NCBI GenBank assembly: GCA_051654865.1
Contig: JBOFYV010000024.1
Location: 103,068-167,067 of the forward strand
Direction of reading: 5' to 3'
DNA from: JBOFOR01 sp051654865
Lineage (GTDB): Bacteria > Bacillota > Clostridia > Peptostreptococcales > Peptostreptococcaceae
Length of the DNA stretch: 64,000 bases
The number at the start of each line of letters is the position of its first letter. Position 1 is the first letter of the stretch. The translations under genes were made by a program, and so were the position numbers. Of this stretch, positions 1 through 8,678 are shown in pieces. The notes beneath the pieces were generated by a model, which had not been told where the DNA came from, made no database searches, and saw nothing but the letters and a program-made list of their open reading frames with translations.

Positions 1-570
1 AGAATAATAACAGTAAAAGATAATACTCCTCAACCTGAGCCAAATACATCACCAATATTAAATGGAGTAGTTGATAAGACTATAAATGTTGGAGATAGAT
101 TCGATAAAATGTCAGGAATAACTGCAACTGATAAAGAAGATGGAGATTTAACATCAGCTATAAAAGTAACAGGAAATTTAGATACAGATAAAGCAGGAAG
201 TTATACATTAACTTACTCGGTAAGTGATAGTAAAGGGCTTACAACTAGCAAATCTAGAACAATAACAGTAAAATCAACTTCGGAAGAAGGAGATACTTAT
301 GATGCTACAAAGACATACTTACAAGGAGATACTGTAGTATATAAAGGAGATACGTATAAAGCTAAGTGGTGGGTTCAAGGAGAAGCACCAGATAAATCTG
401 CCGCATGGGAAAAAGTAGTAGCGCCAAATGAAGATGGAAGTATAAACTACGAGGCAGGAATGGTATTTAATGGTGGAGAAACTGTTAAGTATCAAGGAAA
501 GATATATAAAGCTAAGTGGTGGACAAATACTGTTCCAGGAAGTGATTCTTCATGGGAGTTAGTAGGATAA
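1..570 (+). CDS. Secreted chitin-binding protein, C-terminal part (5' end outside window)
   Basis: The reading frame is open from base 1, so the gene begins upstream and only about 189 C-terminal residues are visible. The first 95 residues form a bacterial Ig-like module of the DUF5011 type (pattern 'ATDKEDGDLT...AGSYTLTYSVSDS'), and the preceding 'ITVKDN' suggests the end of another such repeat. Two carbohydrate-binding modules of the CBM5/12 chitin-binding type follow, each with a 'G..V.Y.G..YKAKWW' core and a terminal Trp (W near 'AAWEKV' and 'SSWELV'). This layout is typical of secreted chitinases or other cell-surface polysaccharide hydrolases of Clostridia. The catalytic domain is not visible, so the substrate is inferred only from the binding modules. 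Confidence 0.85.
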   Translation, partial: RIITVKDNTPQPEPNTSPILNGVVDKTINVGDRFDKMSGITATDKEDGDLTSAIKVTGNLDTDKAGSYTLTYSVSDSKGLTTSKSRTITVKSTSEEGDTYDATKTYLQGDTVVYKGDTYKAKWWVQGEAPDKSAAWEKVVAPNEDGSINYEAGMVFNGGETVKYQGKIYKAKWWTNTVPGSDSSWELVG

Positions 571-586
571 ACTAAATATATTGTTT

Positions 587-624
587 AAAAGAAGCTATAA
601 ATTAAATGATTTATAGCTTCTTTT
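587..624 (+). terminator. Rho-independent terminator of the chitin-binding gene
   Basis: Perfect 14-bp arms (587-600 and 611-624, core GAAGCTATAA / TTATAGCTTC) around a 10-nt loop, ending in TTTT. Confidence 0.85.
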
Positions 625-738
625 GTATGTCAAAATATTTATTTATGATTAAGTTAGTTTTATTTTAGAAATACATAAGAACTTGAAATCAGTATAACAC
701 ATATATTAATAAAAAGAATAAAAGGAGGGAGATTAAAA

Positions 739-1971
739 ATGAGTAAAGGCCTTTTAACAATAAATGTAATAGATAAAGAAACCCAATATGCAATAAAAGG
801 CGCAAAGGTATCAATATATTATATACACCGAGGAACAAATGAATGGGAATTACTGTGTGATAATTTAAATACAGATATATCAGGGCAAGTAAGAAAAATT
901 AGAGTATACGCACCTGATATAATATTTTCACAAGTACCAGAAAGTATAGAAAAACCGTATAGCAGATACGTAATAGAGGTAACAAAAGATGGATATAATC
1001 CAGAAAAAATAATAGGGACTCAAGTACTACCATGTATAGAAGCAATACAAACAGTTGAGCTAAATAAAATTGGTAAAGAAAAGTCAGTTAATAATATAGA
1101 GTATAATATAGAAGAGCATATATTATATCAAGGATATGAGCCTAAAATAATGGAAGATGAAATAAAACCAACATTTGTACTGAGTAAGGTAGTAGTACCA
1201 GAGTTTATAATTGTTCATGATGGACTTCCTACAAATAAGAATGCGCCTGATTATTGGATTTACTTTAAAGATTATATAAAGAATGTAGCAAGTTCAGAAA
1301 TATATGCTACATGGCCAAAGAGTACAATATATGCAAATATTGTAGCTATAATATCATTTACTTTAAATAGAGTGTATACAGAATGGTATAAGGGGCAGGG
1401 ATACAAATTTACTATTACATCTACAACACAGTATGACCATAAATTTATATATAATAGGAATATATTTGATACAATAGATAGAGCCGTAGATGATATATTT
1501 AATCTTTATGTAACAAGAGGAGAGAATAGACAGCCTTTATTAACTCAATATTGTGATGGAAAACAAACTCAATGTCCAGGTCATATGACTCAGTGGGGTA
1601 GTAAATATTTAGGAGAACAAGGGTACTCATTTGATCAAATACTTGAATATTACTATGGATATGATATTGAATATCATAGAGCACCAATTGTTTCAGGGGT
1701 ACCTAGTTCATATCCGGGATATGATTTATCTAGAGGAAGCAGAGGTGAAGATGTAAAAACTATACAAAAACAGCTAAATGGTATATCAAAAGGGTATCCA
1801 GCAGTAGGCAAATTAGATGAGGACGGTATATATGGAAAAAGCACAGAAGAAAGTGTAAAGACTTTCCAAAAAATATTTGATTTACCTCAAACTGGAGTTG
1901 TTAACTTTGCCACATGGTATGAAATATCTAGAGTGTATGTAGCTGTAAGTAAGATAGGGGCATATCAATAA
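739..1971 (+). CDS. sleC: SleC-like spore cortex-lytic enzyme (SpoIID-like plus peptidoglycan-binding domain)
   Basis: 410 residues. Residues 1-110 form a beta-rich carboxypeptidase-regulatory-like region ('LLTINVIDKETQYAIKGAKVSI'). Residues 135-320 are SpoIID/SleC-like ('IIVHDGLP', 'IKNVASSEIYATWP', 'ILTFTLNRVYTEWY'-type segment, 'LLTQYCDGKQTQCPG'). Residues 325-400 are a PG_binding_1 domain ('LSRGSRGEDVKTIQKQLN', 'DGIYGKSTEESVKTFQ'). This order and length (about 410-440) match SleC, the spore cortex hydrolase of Clostridium that acts during germination and is made as a zymogen activated by Csp proteases. No signal peptide is apparent, as in SleC. The start has AAGGAGGG at 722-729. A SleC paralogue rather than the main enzyme cannot be excluded; no csp gene is nearby. 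Confidence 0.7.
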   Translation: MSKGLLTINVIDKETQYAIKGAKVSIYYIHRGTNEWELLCDNLNTDISGQVRKIRVYAPDIIFSQVPESIEKPYSRYVIEVTKDGYNPEKIIGTQVLPCIEAIQTVELNKIGKEKSVNNIEYNIEEHILYQGYEPKIMEDEIKPTFVLSKVVVPEFIIVHDGLPTNKNAPDYWIYFKDYIKNVASSEIYATWPKSTIYANIVAIISFTLNRVYTEWYKGQGYKFTITSTTQYDHKFIYNRNIFDTIDRAVDDIFNLYVTRGENRQPLLTQYCDGKQTQCPGHMTQWGSKYLGEQGYSFDQILEYYYGYDIEYHRAPIVSGVPSSYPGYDLSRGSRGEDVKTIQKQLNGISKGYPAVGKLDEDGIYGKSTEESVKTFQKIFDLPQTGVVNFATWYEISRVYVAVSKIGAYQ

Positions 1972-2038
1972 AATAAAATGTTTAAAGTGATATAAATAGG
2001 GTATATAATCCTATATAATAATTTTGGAGGAGAAGATA

Positions 2039-2467
2039 ATGCAGAAAATTTTCAAAATATCATCGTTCTATTTATTTTTAGGATTGATACTAGGGGTATT
2101 CTATAGAGAGTTTACAAAGTTTAATGATTTTACAGGTGCAACAACATTAGGGGTAGCTCATTCACATGTACTAGTACTAGGGTTTGTATTTTTTATAATA
2201 GTGTTATTACTAGAAAAGAACTTCTTTGTATCTAGAATAAAAAATTTTAAAACTTGGATTATAACATACAACGTAGGTCTTATTTACTTAATCTCGGTAT
2301 TAGTATTTAGAGGTATACTACAAGTGCAAGGAAGTGATTTTGCAGGGCTTAGCCATATAGCAGGTCTAGGGCATGCGATTTTAGGTATATCACTAATTTG
2401 GTTTAGTGTTATAGTTAATAAAGCAGTAAAACTTTATGATATAGAAACTAAGGAAAATAATATATAA
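2039..2467 (+). CDS. DUF2871 family membrane protein
   Basis: 142 residues with four predicted membrane helices (about 5-23, 40-62, 75-95, 105-128). Conserved-looking histidines sit in 'GVAHSHVLVLG' and 'LSHIAGLGHAILG', the pattern of the DUF2871 family, whose function is unknown. Helix-embedded histidines could bind a metal or haem, but that is speculation. I chose ATG 2039 because GGAGGAG (2026-2032) lies 6 nt upstream; a TTG 15 nt earlier would overlap this site. It probably has its own or readthrough transcription from the SleC-like gene, which has no clear terminator. Confidence 0.65.
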   Translation: MQKIFKISSFYLFLGLILGVFYREFTKFNDFTGATTLGVAHSHVLVLGFVFFIIVLLLEKNFFVSRIKNFKTWIITYNVGLIYLISVLVFRGILQVQGSDFAGLSHIAGLGHAILGISLIWFSVIVNKAVKLYDIETKENNI

Positions 2468-2515
2468 AATAAAAAGAAACTATTCATATAATTTGGATAG
2501 TTTCTTTTTATTTTA
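2466..2515. terminator. Bidirectional terminator between DUF2871 and ridA-like genes
   Basis: Long near-perfect hairpin, arms 2466-2483 and 2496-2515 (AAAAAGAAACTAT / ATAGTTTCTTTTT), with A and T tracts on both sides, serving the convergent genes. Confidence 0.8.
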
Positions 2516-2531
2516 TATATTATGATTAAAA

Positions 2532-2876
2532 TTATTTAACAGCAGCAGTAACAGTCATTTCAACTAATAGACATTCTCTAGCCATTTTTGCTTCAACACA
2601 AGCTCTAGCTGGTTCATACCCATCTTCAATCCATGCATCCCAAACTGAATTCATATCAGCGAAATCTTTCATATCTTTTATATATATAGTAACTGATAAC
2701 ATATGTCTTTTATCAGAACCATATTTATTTAATAAATCTTCTATTTTAGAAAGTACTTGTAGTGTTTGTTCTTTTATATCACCTTCAGCGTGTACTTGTC
2801 CACATAGGTAAACTGTATTATTATGAACTACAGCCCTACTCATTCTTCCTGTATTTTCGTATCTTTTAATTTCCAT
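2532..2876 (-). CDS. RidA family protein (YoaB-like)
   Basis: 114 residues, the usual length for the Rid (YjgF/YER057c/UK114) superfamily. The sequence resembles the YoaB-type branch: 'VVHNNTVYLCGQV', 'ADMNSVWDAWIEDGYEPARACVEA'. Arg in 'PARACVEA' is the position that in RidA contacts the carboxylate of the 2-aminoacrylate-type imine. RidA proteins hydrolyse reactive enamine/imine intermediates released by PLP enzymes; whether this subgroup has that activity is inference. It is a single gene with a strong GGAGG 8 nt before ATG, transcribed opposite to its neighbours. Confidence 0.85.
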   Translation of the reverse strand: MEIKRYENTGRMSRAVVHNNTVYLCGQVHAEGDIKEQTLQVLSKIEDLLNKYGSDKRHMLSVTIYIKDMKDFADMNSVWDAWIEDGYEPARACVEAKMARECLLVEMTVTAAVK

Positions 2877-3168
2877 TATGTAGCCTCCTATAAAGTCAGA
2901 TAGATTGATTATATAATAAAAAAGTAATTTAGTCTATAAATCTTATAATGTCTATTATTTTAATTTAAATATTTATTACAATACTATTATTACAAAATGT
3001 ATTTTCTTTCATACTAATATATAAATTACTTTAATTTGTATTTATATGCAAATATTATTTTATTGAAAGGCTTAAAATATATTATAAGAAATTAAATGAT
3101 TAAAATTAAAATGAAATAATTATGATATAATGTATAATTATATTAAATACAAGTAATGGAGAGATTAT

Positions 3169-3846
3169 ATGAAGAAAAAATACATAATAATTATACTATC
3201 TATTATAGTGATTTTGTGTGGTTTATTTATATTCATAAACCCAACTAATACAACAATAGAACCCAATGTAAATGAAAAACTAGAAGATAACAGTGATAAA
3301 AATCAAGAAAATACAAAAGAAGAAATTAAATTTCTAAAAGAAATAGTAGGAATAAAAGCTGAACAAGTTGAGTTAGTGAACAATCCGGTAGGATTAAAAG
3401 GAGAATTTATAGCACCAAGAGAGGCTATATTAAAGGGGGTAGATTACTTTTTAAAGGATACTAAAAATAGTAAGATGGAAAATATAGAAATAGATATAGG
3501 TAAAGGATACATTTATCTAAGAACTACTTATAAAGTAAACTCATTTATAAGTACACCAATAGAGGTTAAAGTTAAACCATCTTTAGATGAATCTAAAAAC
3601 TTAGTATTACAAGTATATGAATTTAAATTCTTAGATTTAAATATACCAAACTGGATAGTAAATATAGGTGTGGAAAGTTTTATTAAAGATTGGTTCCCAA
3701 AAGACAAAGACATAAAGGTAACATTTGATGAAGGAAAAGTAATAATAGATAAAAGTAATTTTGAAAGCTTAACATTAAATAAGATTTCAATAGAATCTAG
3801 TGGTATGAGAATAGATATGATTATAAATTTAGAAAAAATAATATAA
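3169..3846 (+). CDS. Membrane-anchored extracytoplasmic protein, function unknown
   Basis: 225 residues. An N-terminal membrane anchor or uncleaved signal (residues 5-24, Ile/Leu rich) is followed by a Glu/Asn/Lys-rich linker (28-52) and a beta-rich domain of about 170 residues with alternating hydrophobic strands ('KGEFIAPREAILKGVDYFL', 'IEIDIGKGYIYLRTTYKV', 'GMRIDMIINLEKI'). The layout loosely recalls YpmS/DUF2140-type extracytoplasmic proteins, but I cannot assign the family. There is no lipobox cysteine at a convincing position. It is monocistronic; a TATAAT at 3126-3131 could be its -10. Confidence 0.6.
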   Translation: MKKKYIIIILSIIVILCGLFIFINPTNTTIEPNVNEKLEDNSDKNQENTKEEIKFLKEIVGIKAEQVELVNNPVGLKGEFIAPREAILKGVDYFLKDTKNSKMENIEIDIGKGYIYLRTTYKVNSFISTPIEVKVKPSLDESKNLVLQVYEFKFLDLNIPNWIVNIGVESFIKDWFPKDKDIKVTFDEGKVIIDKSNFESLTLNKISIESSGMRIDMIINLEKII

Positions 3847-3851
3847 GAAAA

Positions 3852-3893
3852 TAAAAATAGCTATAGTATCAGATGGTAATATAGCTATTTTAT
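3852..3893. terminator. Bidirectional terminator
   Basis: Perfect 12-bp arms 3854-3865 and 3880-3891 (AAAATAGCTATA / TATAGCTATTTT) between convergent genes. Confidence 0.8.
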
Positions 3894-3919
3894 TTACTTA
3901 TTTTATTTGTTGCATTTGA

Positions 3920-5299
3920 TTACATTACATAGTCATTAGATATATCCTTTTTTTCTTCTAATTTATCATTAGTTTTAGGTAGGATACTAAATAGTAATAT
4001 AGAAGACAAGAATAACATCACTATATCTGTAATAGGCTGTGCATAGATAAACCCAGAAAATCCAAAAGTTTTATTAAGTAGTATTAAAAGAGGCATATAA
4101 AGTATTCCTTGTCTTGATATAGATAAAATAAAAGCGACTATAACTTTACCCATAGATTGGGCTGAAGTAGTAGCTATCATTTGACCTCCAACAAAAGGAA
4201 GCGATATTATTAATGCTTTAAGTATTGTAGCACCTTTATTTATAACCTCTGCATCATTTATAAATAATCCAATTAAAGAGTTTGCAAATATACCAAATAT
4301 TAGAGCTAGGCATAAACCGATTATAGATGTAATTGTTATACCCTTTTGTATAATTTCTTTTACTCTAGGAATATTTTTGCTTCCATAGTTATATCCAACT
4401 AAAGGTTGGCATCCAGCAGAGAATCCCATAAATACAAATGTACCAATAGTCATTATCTTCATAGCAACCCCCATACCAGCAACAGTTAAAGTGCCATATT
4501 GAATAGCAATATTATTAGCAATAACAGTAGCAACTCCCATTAGCATTTGATTTAATGAAGCAGGTATTCCAATTGTGAATATTTCCTTGAAAATAACTTT
4601 ATCGTATTTAAATTTCTTTAAGTTTATTTTTAAAGTTGTCTTTCCACATGTATAAGCATATATAAAATATATTAGTGTAGATGCTTGACCGATTACGGTA
4701 GCAATCGCAGCACCTGTTATTTCAAGCTTAAATCCAAATATAAGTACAGGATCTAGAATTATATTTACAACAGTTCCAAGAGTAAGGCCTATAACAGATT
4801 GCATTATATTTCCTTCAGAACGAAGAAGTTGACCTAATGCATAACTACACATAACAGGTATAGCACCAATAAACATTATAAATATATACTTATAAGTATA
4901 ATTAAAGGTAGCATCATTTGCGCCAAGCCCTTTTGCAAGAGTTGGAGATATAGCCATACCACCTATCATAACGACTAGACTCATTAGAATTAAAATGCCA
5001 GTTGCTATTGAAATGGTTTTATTAGCCTCGTTATAATTTTTTTCTCCAATACATCTAGAAATATATGAAGAAGACCCAGAACCGACTATACCAGCAATTG
5101 CCATAAGCATCATAAAAACTGGAAGTGATATATTAGATGCAGCTAATTGATTAGGATCCCCTAGCATTCCTATAAAATATGTATCAACTAAGTTATATAG
5201 AACTTGAATCATCATACCCATTACCATAGGTATAGACAATTTAAATATTGCCGTTGAGATTTTTTCATCTCTTAAGAGAGTAATTTTTTTATCTTCCAC
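3920..5299 (-). CDS. MATE family efflux transporter
   Basis: 459 residues with twelve predicted membrane helices in two similar halves, typical of the MATE (MatE) family. The N-terminal signature 'AIFKLSIPMVMGMMIQVLYNLVDTYFIGML' and the second-half equivalent 'IFTIGIPASLNQMLMGVATVIANNIAI' are clear. MATE pumps export cationic drugs or metabolites using Na+ or H+ gradients. The start is GTG at 5299 with AGGAGG 7 nt upstream; an ATG at 5301 is out of frame. It begins 10 nt after the marR gene ends, so the two form an operon and MarR is its probable regulator. Confidence 0.9.
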   Translation of the reverse strand: MEDKKITLLRDEKISTAIFKLSIPMVMGMMIQVLYNLVDTYFIGMLGDPNQLAASNISLPVFMMLMAIAGIVGSGSSSYISRCIGEKNYNEANKTISIATGILILMSLVVMIGGMAISPTLAKGLGANDATFNYTYKYIFIMFIGAIPVMCSYALGQLLRSEGNIMQSVIGLTLGTVVNIILDPVLIFGFKLEITGAAIATVIGQASTLIYFIYAYTCGKTTLKINLKKFKYDKVIFKEIFTIGIPASLNQMLMGVATVIANNIAIQYGTLTVAGMGVAMKIMTIGTFVFMGFSAGCQPLVGYNYGSKNIPRVKEIIQKGITITSIIGLCLALIFGIFANSLIGLFINDAEVINKGATILKALIISLPFVGGQMIATTSAQSMGKVIVAFILSISRQGILYMPLLILLNKTFGFSGFIYAQPITDIVMLFLSSILLFSILPKTNDKLEEKKDISNDYVM

Positions 5300-5309
5300 A
5301 TTTAACCTC

Positions 5310-5756
5310 CTATTTAAAATTATTTTTATTTTTCATACAGAAACTAGATAGTAACTGTAATGCAGAATTTATATCTTCTTTTTCAGATTCTGTCATATTG
5401 TCAAACATACTATTTACACCTTTATATAAATTTTGCTCGAGCTTTATTGCTATATCGATACCTTTCTTAGTTAAATCTAGATGAACAGATCTTTTATCTG
5501 TCTCATCTTTAAATTTTATAATATATCCATAATTTACCAAGGTGTCAACAGAAGTAGTAAAAGCTCCTTTTTGAATGCCGATATAAGAATTAATTTTATT
5601 CATTTGTCTATGCTCGTGTTTATATACAAAAAGTAGTATTTTTGCATGGGTTTCATTGAGAGTAGAATCAAATTCTTTTATTGAAGAATATCTAAATATG
5701 TTTTTAGTAAAATGATGTATAACCATAAAGTTTTCTAGAAAATTTAAGTTTTGCAT
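5310..5756 (-). CDS. MarR family transcriptional regulator
   Basis: 148 residues with a MarR-type winged helix: 'LNETHAKILLFVYKHEHRQMNKINSYIGIQKGAFTTSVDTLVNYGYIIKF' contains the recognition helix, and 'DETDKRSVHLDLTKKG' is the wing. Charged helices at both ends are the dimerisation region. It heads a two-gene operon with the MATE pump, the usual arrangement for a local repressor of an efflux gene. I chose ATG 5756 because GAAAGGA lies 6-7 nt upstream; a TTG at 5771 would overlap the palindrome described next. The inducer is unknown. Confidence 0.88.
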   Translation of the reverse strand: MQNLNFLENFMVIHHFTKNIFRYSSIKEFDSTLNETHAKILLFVYKHEHRQMNKINSYIGIQKGAFTTSVDTLVNYGYIIKFKDETDKRSVHLDLTKKGIDIAIKLEQNLYKGVNSMFDNMTESEKEDINSALQLLSSFCMKNKNNFK

Positions 5757-5769
5757 ATACAATCCTTTC

Positions 5770-5795
5770 AAAATAGTTTTATTTAAAACTATTTT
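5770..5795 (-). promoter_or_regulatory. Palindromic operator upstream of marR-MATE
   Basis: Perfect inverted repeat with 11-bp arms AAAATAGTTTT / AAAACTATTTT separated by ATTT, ending about 13 bases before the marR start codon. MarR dimers bind palindromes of this size, so this is probably the autoregulatory operator. Confidence 0.65.
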
Positions 5796-5875
5796 ATATT
5801 AAATATTTATCCATTACAAGATGTATTAAACAAAAAAAGTTCTATTTAAAAGTATAATTTATAAATTACAAGTAA

Positions 5876-5917
5876 AATAGCTATAACTAAATTTAATTAA
5901 ATTTAGTTATAGCTATT
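5876..5917 (-). terminator. Terminator of the Ca2+/cation exchanger gene
   Basis: Perfect 42-bp palindrome: 19-bp arms 5876-5894 and 5899-5917 (core AATAGCTATAACTAAATTT) with loop AATT. It lies downstream of the minus-strand exchanger gene and is followed on that strand by TTTT. Confidence 0.75.
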
Positions 5918-5952
5918 AGTGTTTAACTCATATTAAAATAATTTTATTGTAC

Positions 5953-6897
5953 TTATCGAAGTATTGTATATGATATATAAATAATATAAAGAGACACAAA
6001 TAAAATGCCATGCTTTCTAAGTAATGAATTATTTTTTCTCATAAATAAATACAATAGAGCTGTAATAAATATCATAAAATAAACATCGATAACAGTTATG
6101 AGACTTACACTTATAGGATTTATAGTCATAGACAATCCTAAAACCAATAAAATATTAAAGATATTTGATCCAATTACATTTCCAATAGCCAAGTCATTTT
6201 CTCCTTTATTTATTGCCACTATAGATGTAACAAACTCAGGTAAAGATGTACCAACAGCAACAATCGTAAGTCCTACTAAATTGTCACTCATACCAAAAGT
6301 AGTAGATATAGTAGTAGCTGAATTAACAACCATATCTCCTCCAAACACTATTCCAATAACACCAATAATGCTAAATAAAATTGTTTTTGGAAGAGAAACT
6401 TTCTCTACAACAGTGAACGCAGTTTCCTTAATACAATTTTTAGATTTATTGTTAAAAACTTTAGCTTGCTTAATGGTACTTAATATGAAATATGCAAAAA
6501 GAGATAAAAGTATTATACCCTCTGTTCTAACAATGTTTAAGTCAGAAACAAATAATAGTAGTGTGCTGCTTATTAGTATTAAAAATGGAGTATCTTTTTT
6601 TATGGTATTAATATCAACCCTTAGAGTTGTTATCATAGAAGACACGCCTAGAACAATAAGAATATTAAAAAAATTAGAACCAAGAATATTAGCAATACTC
6701 ATATCATTTTGACCTGCTAAAGAAGACGTAACACTTACTGCGGCCTCTGGAGCGCTTGTACCCATTGCAACGATAGTAAGTCCTATTAAAATAGATGGAA
6801 CATGGAGTTTTCTAGCAATAGAAGCAACATTATCAACAAATATATCGGCACCTTTTATAAGAAAAACAAAGCCAATAATTAACCAAACAAAAGACAT
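5953..6897 (-). CDS. CaCA family Na+/Ca2+ antiporter (YrbG-like)
   Basis: 314 residues with ten predicted helices in two inverted repeats. Each half carries the alpha-repeat signature: 'VAMGTSAPEAAVSVTSSL' with 'ILGSNFFNILIVLG' in the first, and 'VAVGTSLPEFVTSIVA' with 'VIGSNIFNILLVLG' in the second. The acidic residues of GTSAPE/GTSLPE are the cation ligands of this family. It probably exports Ca2+ in exchange for Na+ or H+. ATG 6897 is chosen because AAGGAGGA lies 5 nt upstream; a longer reading would add ten residues overlapping this site. It is monocistronic. Confidence 0.9.
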   Translation of the reverse strand: MSFVWLIIGFVFLIKGADIFVDNVASIARKLHVPSILIGLTIVAMGTSAPEAAVSVTSSLAGQNDMSIANILGSNFFNILIVLGVSSMITTLRVDINTIKKDTPFLILISSTLLLFVSDLNIVRTEGIILLSLFAYFILSTIKQAKVFNNKSKNCIKETAFTVVEKVSLPKTILFSIIGVIGIVFGGDMVVNSATTISTTFGMSDNLVGLTIVAVGTSLPEFVTSIVAINKGENDLAIGNVIGSNIFNILLVLGLSMTINPISVSLITVIDVYFMIFITALLYLFMRKNNSLLRKHGILFVSLYIIYISYTILR

Positions 6898-7104
6898 ACA
6901 ATTCCTCCTTAGACTTTCTCCAAACAATATATGTTAATTGAAAGAGATGTATGACTATATTTGGATAGACAACAAAAGTAAGAAGCTGATAATATGAAAA
7001 GAGTGAAATATTATATTACTGACTTAAATAAAATTAATAAATAATATAATAAAATATATTTTAAAGGAGATTCTAATAGTAAAGAACAGTAAAGAGGTGT
7101 ATCT

Positions 7105-7590
7105 ATGAATAAAAATAAGTATATAGCTATTATGCTAATAAATTGTTTAATTATTGGGATAATTTCATTTAATACATTTGCAATGGATGTAGGTAAAGAA
7201 TCTCCAGTAGGTGAATATTTAGAGACAATAAAAAAAATAGAAAATAATTATTATTTTGCAGGCAAAGGAGTAATTGAAGAATCTTGTAGTAATGACAGTA
7301 ACAGTAAGAATAAACTAGCAAAAGAAATAAAATTTTACCTATCAGAGATTTCAGAACTCAAAAACAATATGAATGATTATTTGGCAACTATAAAAAATAA
7401 TAAAGTTGAATATAGAAATGTGGAAGCGCTTTTGCTTGTTTCAGATTATTTTAGAATTGGTTTAGAAGAACTTTTAATAATACTGGAAGCGCAGAATGAT
7501 TCGGTTAAATATAACTCATTAGAATCATATTTTTATTCAAAAGTATTAGCGAAACAATCTATAAGCTTTGTCGAAGGACAATTAAAATAA
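7105..7590 (+). CDS. Secreted protein of unknown function
   Basis: 161 residues with a clear signal peptide (hydrophobic 7-23, likely cleavage after 'NTFA' near residue 26). The mature part is helical and charged, with two helical stretches (about 38-50 and 70-100) resembling a short coiled-coil bundle and one cysteine. I recognise no family. AGAGGTG upstream supports the start. It is monocistronic and followed by a strong terminator. Confidence 0.6.
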   Translation: MNKNKYIAIMLINCLIIGIISFNTFAMDVGKESPVGEYLETIKKIENNYYFAGKGVIEESCSNDSNSKNKLAKEIKFYLSEISELKNNMNDYLATIKNNKVEYRNVEALLLVSDYFRIGLEELLIILEAQNDSVKYNSLESYFYSKVLAKQSISFVEGQLK

Positions 7591-7617
7591 TTTAATATTA
7601 AAATAAATATCAATAGT

Positions 7618-7654
7618 AAAAAGAGAGTGATATGGAAATATTACTCTCTTTTTG
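7618..7654 (+). terminator. Rho-independent terminator
   Basis: Arms 7618-7628 (AAAAAGAGAGT) and 7643-7653 (ACTCTCTTTTT) with a 14-nt loop and T tract. Confidence 0.85.
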
Positions 7655-7873
7655 TTGTGAATAAAATTTTATTATTATTATATTAACTTATGCAATATAG
7701 TTAATATTTTCTGGTTAGTTTTACATAATATTAAAAGTTAAATCACCTAAATACATTATTTAGCTAATTTATTAAGGTGAGAAATATAAAAATAAACTTG
7801 GTTGAATTTGCAATTTGAATATAAAAACAAGTAGAATTATAAAATACATATTAAAAATAAAAGGAGAGATATG

Positions 7874-8551
7874 ATGGAAAATATATTTTTTAGAACAATA
7901 AAGCTTTTTATCGGATTATTTTTAGTTTCATTAGGTGGCGTATTAATGATAAATGCTAATGTTGGTATGGTATCATGGGATGTGTTACATAGCGGTGTTA
8001 GCAAAGTAAGTGGTGTTAGTATAGGACAGGCTATTATATTAGTCAATATTATAATGACAATAATAGGAGTTATATTAAAGGAGAAGATAGGAATTGGAAC
8101 ACTATGCAATATTATTTTTATTGGTGTATTTGTAGATTTTATAAAAAATATAAATATAGTTCCTATGAATAATAATTTTATAATTGGTTTTTTTATGATG
8201 AATTTAGGTATGATAATTATGGCACTTGGAACAGTTATGTATATATCGTGTGAATTAGGATGTGGTGCAAAGGATTCAGTTACAATGGGGTTGACTAAGT
8301 TATTAAATAGACCGGTAAAAGCTATAAGGTCTACCCTAGAATTAATTGCGATAGTAGTAGGGATAATCTTAGGAGGGTCATTTGGAATATTAACTATATA
8401 TGGAGCCTTTATTTTTGGATATTTTATGCAAATAACCTTTAAAATATTAGGATGCAATATAGGGGAGCTAAAGCATTTATCAATTAAGGATATGTTAAAT
8501 ATGAGAAGGTATAAAAATGAACTAGAGGTAGATTATAAAGAGGTAGTTTAA
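7874..8551 (+). CDS. YczE/YitT-type integral membrane protein
   Basis: 225 residues, about five or six predicted helices. The pattern 'LFIGLFLVSLGGVLMINANVGMVSWDVLHSGVSKVSG' followed by 'GTVMYISCELGCGAKDSVTMGLTKLLNRPVKAIRSTLELIAIVVG' is characteristic of the YczE/YyaS/YitT membrane protein group; no transport substrate is established for it. Two consecutive ATGs occur (7871, 7874); the second has better spacing (7 nt) from AGGAG at 7862-7866. It is monocistronic with no obvious terminator before the next gene. Confidence 0.75.
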   Translation: MENIFFRTIKLFIGLFLVSLGGVLMINANVGMVSWDVLHSGVSKVSGVSIGQAIILVNIIMTIIGVILKEKIGIGTLCNIIFIGVFVDFIKNINIVPMNNNFIIGFFMMNLGMIIMALGTVMYISCELGCGAKDSVTMGLTKLLNRPVKAIRSTLELIAIVVGIILGGSFGILTIYGAFIFGYFMQITFKILGCNIGELKHLSIKDMLNMRRYKNELEVDYKEVV

Positions 8552-8678
8552 AGTATATTTTTATGAGCTTTAATAAATTATTTAGATTTAAAGTAAATGT
8601 ATAGAACAGACTTATCAGTATATTCTGTTTTCGAAGAGGTAAACTATAAATAAAAATAATGCTTAAGGAGAATACATA

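Noticed and set aside
1499..1687. Small minus-strand frame inside the SleC-like gene
   Set aside because: Shadow frame without ribosome site or family features.
6098..6712. Long open frame on the plus strand opposite the Ca2+/cation exchanger
   Set aside because: It is the antisense shadow of a clearly conserved membrane protein gene; it has no ribosome site and its composition is that of a reverse-complemented transporter.
7837..8457. Long minus-strand open frame opposite the YczE-like gene
   Set aside because: Pro/Ile-rich translation typical of an antisense shadow, and no start signal; the plus-strand gene has membrane helices and family motifs.
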